Positions 1 through 7,779 of a stretch of 24,573 bases of DNA are shown here, one piece after another (the stretch's first letter is position 1; each line of letters opens with the position of its first letter). The notes below the pieces were generated by a model that ran no database searches, was not told where the DNA came from, and saw only the letters and a list, made by a program, of their open reading frames with translations. This DNA is from JBBQSN01 sp038213835 (lineage in GTDB: Bacteria; Actinomycetota; Actinomycetes; Actinomycetales; CAWJMD01): positions 1 through 24,573 of the forward strand of contig JBBQSN010000035.1 in the NCBI GenBank assembly GCA_038213835.1, in the 5' to 3' direction. The position numbers and the translations under genes are program-made.

Positions 1-1482
<1,482 letters not shown>

Positions 1483-1503
1483 CCGTCCCCCTCCTGGTGA
1501 GAA

Positions 1504-1524
1504 GCCGAGTCTGCTCGGCTCAGC
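1504..1524 (-). promoter_or_regulatory. Possible degenerate HAIR (HspR) operator / hairpin upstream of clpB
   Basis: On the minus strand this reads GCTGAGC-N7-ACTCGGC. The HspR operator consensus is CTTGAGT-N7-ACTCAAG. The spacing is right and the TGAG...ACTC core is kept. Ten of 14 arm bases match the HAIR sites found upstream of dnaK. The same bases also form a perfect 7-bp hairpin, AGCCGAG-CAGA-CTCGGCT, with no following T-run. It could therefore be an RNA processing or attenuation hairpin between hspR and clpB rather than an operator. Confidence 0.4.
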
Positions 1525-1568
1525 TTCGTCGGATCACTGCGTTGTTCCCACCATCGCGGTAGGACGTG

Positions 1569-2027
1569 TCAGCGCTGGGGACGCCAGACCACCAGGGCCT
1601 GACCGGTGAGCTGTCCGGAGAACGACGACCGCTCGGGGCGCCGCCCGGGGGCGACGGGGACGGTGCCGGACGGGCCCGCCGCGAACACGCGACGGGAGCG
1701 CTGGGCGGCCACCAGGGCCTGGTCGAGCGTGGCCATCAGCTCGGACACCTTGTCCTGCAACGCATCGACCTGCAGCTCGAGCTCGAGGATCCGCTTGATG
1801 CCGGCGAGGTTCACGCCCTCGTCCTGGCTGAGGCGCTGCACCTCGCGGAGCACGACGATGTCGCGCGCCGAGTAGCGACGGCCGCGACCGGCCGTGCGGT
1901 CGGGTCTGACCAGTCCGAGCCGGTCGTACTGGCGCAGCGTCTGCGGGTGCATGCCGGCGAGCTGCGCCGCGACGGAGATGACGAAGACGGGGGCCGAGTC
2001 GTCGACTCCCACGAACTGGCCGTTCAT
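1569..2027 (-). CDS. hspR: Heat-shock repressor HspR (MerR family)
   Basis: A 152-residue MerR-type winged-helix repressor of the dnaK operon. HspR proteins bind HAIR inverted repeats and use DnaK as co-repressor. Seen: the MerR helix-turn-helix and wing at about residues 14-75, including TLRQYDRLGLV and RGRRYSARDI. A leucine-rich dimerisation helix follows (about 85-115), then a basic, low-complexity tail. The ATG at 2027 lies 7 bp after the dnaJ stop, so the gene is co-transcribed and probably translationally coupled. The longer open frame upstream overlaps dnaJ out of frame and is not the gene. As the last gene of the dnaK operon it should be autoregulated through the two HAIR sites at 5659-5742. 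Confidence 0.95.
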   Translation of the reverse strand: MNGQFVGVDDSAPVFVISVAAQLAGMHPQTLRQYDRLGLVRPDRTAGRGRRYSARDIVVLREVQRLSQDEGVNLAGIKRILELELQVDALQDKVSELMATLDQALVAAQRSRRVFAAGPSGTVPVAPGRRPERSSFSGQLTGQALVVWRPQR

Positions 2028-2034
2028 CGCGACA

Positions 2035-3054
2035 TCACCCGCCCCTGGCGCGAGACACCTTCTCGCGCAACGAGGTCCGGGGGTCGTCGTCGGCCGTGGC
2101 GGCCTGGAAGGCCTCGACCGCCTCGCGAGCCGCGCCCTCGAGCTTCTGCGGCACGACCACCTGCACGGTGACGAGCAGGTCACCGGGACCCTTGGCTCCC
2201 TGGATGCCGCGCCCACGGACCCGCAGCGTGCGTCCTGACGGCGTGCCGGCGGGGACCTTGAGCTGGACGGTGCCGCCGTCGAGGGTGGGGACCTCGACGG
2301 TGCCGCCCAGGGCCGCCTCGGCGAACGTGACGGGGAGCGTGAGCCGCAGGTCGTTCCCCGTGCTGCTGAAGACGGGGTGAGGCGTCACCTGGACGGTGAT
2401 GACGAGGTCGCCGACGGGTGCGCCGGCGTCACCGGGGCGGCCCTTACCGGCCAGCTTGATCTTCTGGCCGTCGCGCACGCCGGCGGGGATGCGGGCGCGC
2501 ACCTGGGTGCCGTCGGCCGAGCGCAGCGTGACGGTGGACCCGCTGGCGGCCTCGGTGAACGGCAGCGTGGTGGACGCCTGGACGTCGGCACCGCGGCGGG
2601 GACCGCGGGTGGAGGTGAAGCCCCCGGCGCCGCCCTGCTGGTTGAACATGCCGAGGAGGTCCTCGAAGCCCGGTGGCACGCCACCGGTCTGGGGGCCGCC
2701 GGAGCGGAACCGCGTGCCCTGCCCGGCACCTTGGTTGAACAGCCCGCCGAGGAGGTCCTCGAAACCACCGGCACCGCCCCCGCCCGGGCCGCCGGCGCCC
2801 GCGGTGAAGCGGGCGCCGCCGGCCATCGAGCGGATCGCGTCGTACTGCTGACGCTTCTCGGGGTCGGAGAGCACCGCATAGGCCTCGCCGACCGCCTTGA
2901 ACCTGTCCTCCGCCGCTGCGTCGTTCGCGTTCGCGTCCGGGTGCAGCGTGCGGGCCTTCTTGCGGTAGGCCTTCTTGATGTCGGCCGCGGAGGCCGCCTT
3001 GTCGACGCCGAGCACGGCGTAGAAGTCCTTCTCGAACCAGTCCTGGCCGGTCAC
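2035..3054 (-). CDS. dnaJ: DnaJ-family co-chaperone lacking the zinc-finger domain (CbpA-like architecture)
   Basis: J-domain co-chaperone, 339 residues, that stimulates DnaK ATPase and delivers clients. Seen: J domain at about residues 10-74 with the HPD triad at 38-40; a Gly/Phe-rich linker (about 78-155) in which the motif FEDLLG occurs twice; and the C-terminal substrate-binding beta domains (about 156-315), including IPAGVRDGQ and PVTFAEAALGG. The four CxxCxGxG zinc-binding repeats that normally interrupt the first C-terminal domain are absent. The protein contains no cysteine at all. Position in dnaK-grpE-dnaJ-hspR shows it is the operon's DnaJ1 equivalent, but the domain set is type B (CbpA-like). 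The gene starts 43 bp after the grpE stop. Confidence 0.95.
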   Translation of the reverse strand: MTGQDWFEKDFYAVLGVDKAASAADIKKAYRKKARTLHPDANANDAAAEDRFKAVGEAYAVLSDPEKRQQYDAIRSMAGGARFTAGAGGPGGGGAGGFEDLLGGLFNQGAGQGTRFRSGGPQTGGVPPGFEDLLGMFNQQGGAGGFTSTRGPRRGADVQASTTLPFTEAASGSTVTLRSADGTQVRARIPAGVRDGQKIKLAGKGRPGDAGAPVGDLVITVQVTPHPVFSSTGNDLRLTLPVTFAEAALGGTVEVPTLDGGTVQLKVPAGTPSGRTLRVRGRGIQGAKGPGDLLVTVQVVVPQKLEGAAREAVEAFQAATADDDPRTSLREKVSRARGG

Positions 3055-3097
3055 GGCGCCTCCTCTCCCGTCCTTGCTGCTGCCGGTCCTGCTGGGG

Positions 3098-3721
3098 CTA
3101 CTGCGGGGCGGTGACGGCCACGCGCGCGGCGCGGAGCACCTTGCCGTTCACCGTGTACCCCGGCTGCAGCACCTGCGTGACCGTGGACACCGTGACGTCG
3201 TCGGACTCCGCGTGCATGAGCGCCTCGTGCACGCCCGGGTCGAACTCCTCGCCCGCCTCGCCGAAGCGCGCGAGCCCGTGCCGCGTCAGCACGCCCTCGA
3301 GCTTGTCCGCGATCGACGCGAACGGCCCGCCCTCGAGGTCGCCGTGCCGGCGGGCCAGCTCGACGTCGTCGAGCACCGGCAGCAACGACTCCAGGACGCC
3401 CGACACCGCCTGGTCGCTCGCGACGGACCGGTCGCGGTCGACCCGCTTGCGGTAGTTGACGTACTCGGCCTGCAGTCGCTGGAGGTCGGCGAGCCGCTCG
3501 GCAGCCAGCGCCGACGCCGCACCGCCGAGCCCGTCGTCGGCCTCGGGAGCGGCATCGGCCTCGGGAGCGGCGTCGGCATCGGCCGCGGCCGCCTCGGCAG
3601 CCACCTCCTCGACGACGTCGTCGCGCACCGAGGACTCGCCGGGCGGGGGGCCGCCCGGCGAGGCTCCGGCCGCCGGGACGGCCGGGTCCTCACCACTGGC
3701 CGTAGGGGTGGGCTCAGTCAC
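3098..3721 (-). CDS. grpE: Nucleotide exchange factor GrpE
   Basis: GrpE, 207 residues, homodimeric ADP/ATP exchange factor for DnaK. The N-terminal third is low-complexity and acidic (Ala/Glu/Asp/Pro). The GrpE fold starts near residue 75 with the long helix (LQAEYVNYRKRVDRDR). It continues through the four-helix region with LLPVLDDVELA and ends in the beta-domain with the signature HEALMHAES...VTQVLQPGY. The start is GTG at 3721, overlapping the dnaK stop as GTGA, so translation is coupled to dnaK. An in-frame 18-bp duplication in the acidic tail (3539-3574) encodes repeated Asp-Ala-Ala-Pro-Glu-Ala units. Confidence 0.97.
   Translation of the reverse strand: MTEPTPTASGEDPAVPAAGASPGGPPPGESSVRDDVVEEVAAEAAAADADAAPEADAAPEADDGLGGAASALAAERLADLQRLQAEYVNYRKRVDRDRSVASDQAVSGVLESLLPVLDDVELARRHGDLEGGPFASIADKLEGVLTRHGLARFGEAGEEFDPGVHEALMHAESDDVTVSTVTQVLQPGYTVNGKVLRAARVAVTAPQ
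3539..3574 (-). repeat. In-frame 18-bp tandem duplication in grpE N-terminal tail
   Basis: Two adjacent 18-bp units differ by one base and encode repeated Ala-Pro-Glu-Ala-Asp-Ala. They lie in the disordered acidic N-terminal extension of GrpE, outside the conserved fold. The reading frame is kept. Confidence 0.8.
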
Positions 3722-5610
3722 TTGGACTCGTCCTCGTCGACGATCTCGGCGTCGACCACGTCGTCGTCGGCCGAGCCGCCCTGGGAGTCGGACTCCTTGG
3801 TGAAGGACGGGCCCTCGCCGGTCCCGGCGTCGGCGTCGGTCGCCTGCTCGGCAGCCTGCGCCTCGTACAGCGCCGACCCGAGCTTCTGGCTGGCCGCGGA
3901 GAGCTTCTCGTGACCGCTCTTGACGGCCTCGATCTCCTCGCCCGCCAGGGCGGTCTTCAGCTCGTCGACCGCGGTGCGGACGTCGACCTTGCCGTCGTCC
4001 GGGAGCTTCTCGTCGTTGTCGGTGAGGAACTTCTCTGTGGAGTAGACGAGCTGCTCGGCGGTGTTGCGGGTCTCCGCCTCCTCGCGGCGCTGCTTGTCCT
4101 CCTCGGCGTGCTCCTCGGCCTCGCGCACCATCCGGTCGATCTCGTCCTTCGGCAGCGCGCTGCCGCCGGAGATCTTCATCGACTGCTCCTTGCCCGTGCC
4201 GCGGTCCTTGGCGTTGACGTGCACGATCCCGTTGGCGTCGATGTCGAAGGTGACCTCGATCTGCGGGACCCCGCGCGGCGCGGGTGCGACGCCGGTGAGC
4301 TCGAAGTTGCCGAGCGGCTTGTTGTGCGCCGCCAGCTCCCGCTCGCCCTGGAACACCTGGATCATCACCGACGGCTGGTTGTCGTCGGCGGTGGTGAAGA
4401 CCTCGGACCGCTTGGTGGGGATGGCCGTGTTGCGCTCGATCAGCTTGGTCATGATCCCGCCCTTGGTCTCGATGCCGAGGGACAGCGGGGTGACGTCGAT
4501 CAGCAGGACGTCCTTGCGCTCACCCTTGAGCACCCCGGCCTGGAGCGCGGCGCCGACGGCGACGACCTCGTCCGGGTTGACGCCCTTGTTGGGCTCCTTG
4601 CCGCCGGTGAGCTCGCGGATGACGTCGGCCACGGCGGGCATCCGGGTGGAGCCGCCGACCATGACGATGTGGTCGATGTCGCCGACCTTGACGTCGGCGT
4701 CGGCCATCACCTGGTTGAACGGCGCCTTGGTGCGGGCCAGGAGGTCCTTGGTCATCTCCTGGAACTGGGCGCGGGTGAGCTTCTCGTCCAGGTGGACCGG
4801 ACCGTTCTCGGTCATCGACAGGTACTGCAGCGAGATGCTCGTGCTGGTGGCCGAGCTGAGCTCCTTCTTGGCCTGCTCGGCGGCCTCACGCAGCCGTTGC
4901 ATCGCGATCTTGTCCTTGGCCAGGTCGACGCCGGACGAGCTCTTCACCGTGGTGACGAGGTGGTCGACGACGCGCTGGTCCCAGTCGTCGCCGCCGAGCC
5001 GGTTGTCACCGGAGGTGGCGCGCACCTGGATGGTGGAGAAGCCGTCCTCGGCGTCCTTGCCCACCTCGAGCAGGGAGACGTCGAAGGTGCCGCCGCCGAG
5101 GTCGAAGACGAGGATGAGCTCGTCCTCCTTGCCCTTGTCCAGGCCGTAGGCGAGCGCGGCCGCGGTGGGCTCGTTGATGATGCGCAGCACGTTGAGACCC
5201 GCGACCTTGCCGGCCTCGGTGGTGGCCTGGCGCTCGGCGTCGTTGAAGTACGCGGGCACCGTGATCACGGCGTCGGTGACGGGCTCGCCCAGGTACTCCT
5301 CGGCGTCCTTTTTCAGCTTCTGCAGGATCCGCGCGCTGATCTCCTGCGGGCCGTACGTCTTGTCGTCGATCTCCACCGACCAGTCGGTGCCCATGTGGCG
5401 CTTCACCGAGCGGACGGTGCGGTCGACGTTGGTCACCGCCTGCCGCTTGGCGATCTCGCCGACGAGCGGTTCGCCCGACTTGGCGAAGGCCACGACGGAC
5501 GGCGTGGTGCGCCCGCCCTCGGCGTTGGCGATGACGGTGGGCTCGCCACCCTCCAGGACGGCGACCACCGAGTTGGTGGTGCCCAGGTCGATCCCGACCG
5601 CACGTGCCAT
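3718..5610 (-). CDS. dnaK: Molecular chaperone DnaK (Hsp70)
   Basis: Hsp70, 630 residues, a normal length for actinobacteria. Seen: ATPase domain with the phosphate-1 motif GIDLGTTNSVVAV at the N-terminus, FDLGGGTFDVSLL (about residue 170) and the adenosine motif IVMVGGSTRMP (about 310). The interdomain linker DVLLIDVTPLSLGIE follows (about 360-375), then the substrate-binding beta domain and alpha lid. The tail is acidic and ends EDESK. The ATG at 5610 is supported by a perfect AGGAGG (5621-5626), 10 nt upstream. It is first in the operon dnaK-grpE-dnaJ-hspR. A sigma70-like promoter overlapping one HspR operator, with a second operator further upstream, precedes it. Confidence 0.99.
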   Translation of the reverse strand: MARAVGIDLGTTNSVVAVLEGGEPTVIANAEGGRTTPSVVAFAKSGEPLVGEIAKRQAVTNVDRTVRSVKRHMGTDWSVEIDDKTYGPQEISARILQKLKKDAEEYLGEPVTDAVITVPAYFNDAERQATTEAGKVAGLNVLRIINEPTAAALAYGLDKGKEDELILVFDLGGGTFDVSLLEVGKDAEDGFSTIQVRATSGDNRLGGDDWDQRVVDHLVTTVKSSSGVDLAKDKIAMQRLREAAEQAKKELSSATSTSISLQYLSMTENGPVHLDEKLTRAQFQEMTKDLLARTKAPFNQVMADADVKVGDIDHIVMVGGSTRMPAVADVIRELTGGKEPNKGVNPDEVVAVGAALQAGVLKGERKDVLLIDVTPLSLGIETKGGIMTKLIERNTAIPTKRSEVFTTADDNQPSVMIQVFQGERELAAHNKPLGNFELTGVAPAPRGVPQIEVTFDIDANGIVHVNAKDRGTGKEQSMKISGGSALPKDEIDRMVREAEEHAEEDKQRREEAETRNTAEQLVYSTEKFLTDNDEKLPDDGKVDVRTAVDELKTALAGEEIEAVKSGHEKLSAASQKLGSALYEAQAAEQATDADAGTGEGPSFTKESDSQGGSADDDVVDAEIVDEDESK

Positions 5611-5658
5611 GTCTGTCGTTCCTCCTGTGGTGCGCGGTGAAGCGCGGTGATGAGCAGG

Positions 5659-5679
5659 GTTGAGTCGTTGCCACTCAGG
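5659..5679. promoter_or_regulatory. HAIR operator 1 for HspR (overlaps dnaK -10)
   Basis: On the plus strand the site reads GTTGAGT-N7-ACTCAGG, against the HAIR consensus CTTGAGT-N7-ACTCAAG (12 of 14 arm bases match). It overlaps the -10 box TAACCT of the dnaK promoter and the expected transcription start. HspR binding there should block RNA polymerase. Confidence 0.9.
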
Positions 5680-5705
5680 TTACGTCGTCGGAGCCGGATT
5701 GTCAC
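5677..5705 (-). promoter_or_regulatory. dnaK operon promoter (GTGACA-N17-TAACCT)
   Basis: Reading the minus strand, -35 GTGACA (5705-5700; consensus TTGACA) and -10 TAACCT (5682-5677; TAnnnT type) are separated by exactly 17 bp. The predicted start of transcription falls inside HAIR 1, giving a leader of about 60 nt before the dnaK ATG. This is a housekeeping-type promoter, consistent with control by repression rather than by a heat-shock sigma factor. Confidence 0.75.
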
Positions 5706-5721
5706 GTCCGGGCTACGAAGA

Positions 5722-5742
5722 CCTGAGTGTGTCTGACTCAAC
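5722..5742. promoter_or_regulatory. HAIR operator 2 for HspR (upstream of dnaK -35)
   Basis: On the plus strand the site reads CCTGAGT-N7-ACTCAAC. Its reverse complement has the same arms (GTTGAGT and ACTCAGG) as HAIR 1, so the two sites are inverted copies. Their centres lie 63 bp apart, about six helical turns, with the -35 box between them. Confidence 0.9.
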
Positions 5743-5889
5743 TCTCGACCCGTCCCCGGTGTTCCCGGCAGCGGCGGCCCGCTGCGGCGGGCGTGCACGG
5801 CGAGGTCGCCGGGGAGCTCGTCGCGGACGAGCCACCTACCCTGGACGCACCGGGGGCACCGCGCTCCCTCCTGCCGAGGAGCAGCGCCC

Positions 5890-6345
5890 GTGCGCCAGCC
5901 GATGTCCGTCCTGTCCGTCGTCGCCGTCCTGACCCTGGCCGCGTGCGGGGGCGGGGGCGACACGGAGCAGGCCCGGGACGACCCGGGCGCGCCCCGGGCG
6001 AGCTCGACGTCGTCCGCGCCGCAGACCTCGGCACCCCCCTCTGCGGCGGCCACCCCGGGCGACCCCGCGTTCTGCGCGGTGGCGGCCGACGACTCCCTCG
6101 ACACCGCCCAGCCCGGCACCCAGGAGTACGCCGACGGCACCGCCGCTCTTGCCGACGCCGCCCCGCCGCAGCTGCGGGAGTCGACCGAGGTGCTGCGCAC
6201 CCTCGGCCGGGTGCAGCTCGGTCTCGGCACCGACGGCACCCCCGAGGAGCTGCAGGTCGCGATGGACGCCCAGGGCATCCAGGGCCCGGCGCTGATCGCC
6301 GCGTTCGCCGACGTGGGCGCCTACATCGACACCTGCGACCTCTGA
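5890..6345 (+). CDS. Small secreted lipoprotein of unknown function
   Basis: A 151-residue protein with a type II signal peptide: short N-terminus, hydrophobic core, and lipobox LTLAAC with the acylated cysteine at residue 19. A Gly run and a Ser/Thr/Ala/Pro-rich spacer (about 20-57) follow, typical of actinobacterial lipoproteins tethered to the membrane. The mature domain (about 58-151) is mostly helical in character. It has two cysteines (in PAFCAVA and near the C-terminus in DTCDL) that could form a disulfide. The GTG at 5890 is chosen because a GAGGAG motif lies 8 nt upstream; the in-frame ATG at 5902 would be badly spaced. A TACCCT box near 5837-5842 may be its -10. I do not recognise the family. 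It ends 17 bp from the convergent VOC gene. Confidence 0.85.
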   Translation: MRQPMSVLSVVAVLTLAACGGGGDTEQARDDPGAPRASSTSSAPQTSAPPSAAATPGDPAFCAVAADDSLDTAQPGTQEYADGTAALADAAPPQLRESTEVLRTLGRVQLGLGTDGTPEELQVAMDAQGIQGPALIAAFADVGAYIDTCDL

Positions 6346-6362
6346 GCCCTGCTGGTCGCCGG

Positions 6363-6776
6363 TCAGCCGGCGGTCGCGGCCTCGACGTCCATCCACATGA
6401 CCTCCCAGACGTTGCCGTCCGGGTCGGTGAAGCTGCGGCCGTACATGAAGCCCTCGTCGGTGGCGTCGCGCCAGGGGGAGCCGCCGTTCGCGAGCGCGGC
6501 GTCGGCGACCCGGTCGACCTCGTCACGGTCCGCCGCGGAGAAGGCGTTCAGCACCTGGGTCACAGCACGCGGGTCGGCGACCTGGGTGCTGCCGGAGAGG
6601 AACTCGGCGAACCGGTCGCGCAGCAGGGCCATCACCCAGATCGACTCGGTCAGCTCGAGGCCGACGGCGGTGTCGTCCGAGAACGTGTCGTTCCTGGTGA
6701 AGCCGATCGCGCCGTAGAACTTCTCGGTGGCGGCGAGGTCGGTGACGGGCAGGTTGACGAAGATCATGCGCGACAT
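6363..6776 (-). CDS. VOC (glyoxalase/bleomycin-resistance fold) family protein
   Basis: A 137-residue single-domain vicinal-oxygen-chelate protein. Seen: FVNLPVTDLAATEKFYGAIGF at the N-terminus, the classic first beta-alpha-beta unit, and a C-terminal strand with SFTDPDGNVWEVMWMD, including the GNxWE metal-ligand glutamate. The spacing fits the lactoylglutathione-lyase-related group often annotated as extradiol dioxygenase-like. The substrate cannot be told from sequence. The ATG at 6776 has an AAGGAG site 8 nt upstream. It stands alone, convergent with the lipoprotein and 187 bp downstream of the ECF transporter operon. Confidence 0.9.
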   Translation of the reverse strand: MSRMIFVNLPVTDLAATEKFYGAIGFTRNDTFSDDTAVGLELTESIWVMALLRDRFAEFLSGSTQVADPRAVTQVLNAFSAADRDEVDRVADAALANGGSPWRDATDEGFMYGRSFTDPDGNVWEVMWMDVEAATAG

Positions 6777-6869
6777 GGGTCGCTCCTTCTGGCTCGGTCG
6801 GTGGTTTCAGAGGTCAGACCCTGGGCTGCGGGACAACTCATCGGTCGGCCGATCGGTTCCGGTGGCGGC

Positions 6870-6944
6870 TCAGGTGAGGACGAACGACCAGGTCCCGGCG
6901 AGCACCGCCGCGGCAGCGACGATCGTGGACCCACGCACGATCTC
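6870..6944 (-). pseudogene. Possible relic of an EcfT C-terminal helix just downstream of the intact gene
   Basis: In a different frame from the upstream ecfT gene, the minus strand encodes a hydrophobic segment ending AGTWSFVLT and a TGA stop. The intact gene ends AVGTWELVIVGSA. Both look like the last membrane helix of an energy-coupling T protein, and codon third positions here are almost all G or C. It may be the tail of a duplicated or frameshifted copy. No good start codon with a ribosome-binding site is visible for an independent peptide. Confidence 0.3.
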
Positions 6945-6963
6945 GGCGGCCGGTGCTGACGCC

Positions 6964-7779
6964 TTACGCGCTCCCGACGATGACGAGCTCCCACGTACCA
7001 ACTGCGATGCCGACGGCAGTAGCAGTAGTCGTCAAGGCCGCACCACACATGACGACGAAGACGTCGAGCCACGACATGCGGCTCGGCCGAGCCCAGGTGC
7101 GCTCGCCGCCTGCGCCGAAGCCCCGCGACTCCATCGTGGTAGCCAGCACGCCGCCGCGGCGCAGCGCCAGCACGAGGAGGGCGAACGCCTGACCGCCGAA
7201 CGTGCCGACGCGACCGAGGAGGCCATCGTCGCCGAGGCCGCGCGCTCGCCGGGCCAGGGTCAGCTGCTCCCACTCGCCCGCCATCACGCCGAGCAGCCGC
7301 GTGGCTGCCAGGGCGCCGAGGACGAAGCGGTGCGGTAGCCGCAGGACCTGGGCGAGGGCGTCGGCGAGGTCGGTCGGGTCGGTGCTCAGCACCAGCAGCA
7401 CGCCCGGCAGGCCGATCGCGAGGACGCGCAGGGTGATCCCGAGTCCGGCCGACGCCGAGCCGGCACTGACGTCGACCGGTCCCAGCCCGAGCAGGACGGC
7501 GCCGTCGTCGACCCCGAAGAACGCGGTGAGGACGCCGGTGGGGACCGCGGCGAGCAGCAGGATCCAGGACCGTCGCCAGGCACCTCGGAGCGGCACGCCG
7601 GTCAGGGGCAGGCAGGCCAGCTCGAGTGCGAGGGCGACGCCTGCGGTGACGGGGTCGACGCTCAGCAGCAGGCCCAGGGCGATCACGGTGGCCACCGCGA
7701 GCTTGGCCACCGGGTTGGCCCGGGCCAGGACGGCGCCCGGGTCGACGTCGTCCCGGACGCCCAGCTCCAGCGCGCTCAC
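6964..7779 (-). CDS. ykoC: ECF transporter transmembrane (T) component, YkoC-like
   Basis: Energy-coupling factor T protein, 271 residues, with several membrane helices (about residues 25-60, 70-95, 100-135 and a last helix near 235-265). It transmits ATPase movements to the substrate-binding S component. The two cytoplasmic coupling motifs are present: ARRARGL (x-Arg-Gly type) and ESRGFG, about 45 residues apart. The start is GTG at 7779, overlapping the upstream ATPase stop as GTGA. The stop is TAA, unusual for this GC content. It is the third gene of a riboswitch-controlled ykoE-ykoD-ykoC-like operon, so it should serve thiamin or hydroxymethylpyrimidine uptake. A related vitamin cannot be excluded from this gene alone. 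Confidence 0.93.
   Translation of the reverse strand: MSALELGVRDDVDPGAVLARANPVAKLAVATVIALGLLLSVDPVTAGVALALELACLPLTGVPLRGAWRRSWILLLAAVPTGVLTAFFGVDDGAVLLGLGPVDVSAGSASAGLGITLRVLAIGLPGVLLVLSTDPTDLADALAQVLRLPHRFVLGALAATRLLGVMAGEWEQLTLARRARGLGDDGLLGRVGTFGGQAFALLVLALRRGGVLATTMESRGFGAGGERTWARPSRMSWLDVFVVMCGAALTTTATAVGIAVGTWELVIVGSA

Noticed and set aside
6840..6856. ATCGG/CCGAT mini-hairpin as terminator of the ykoEDC operon
   Set aside because: The stem is only 5 bp and there is no T-run; such short GC repeats are common here.
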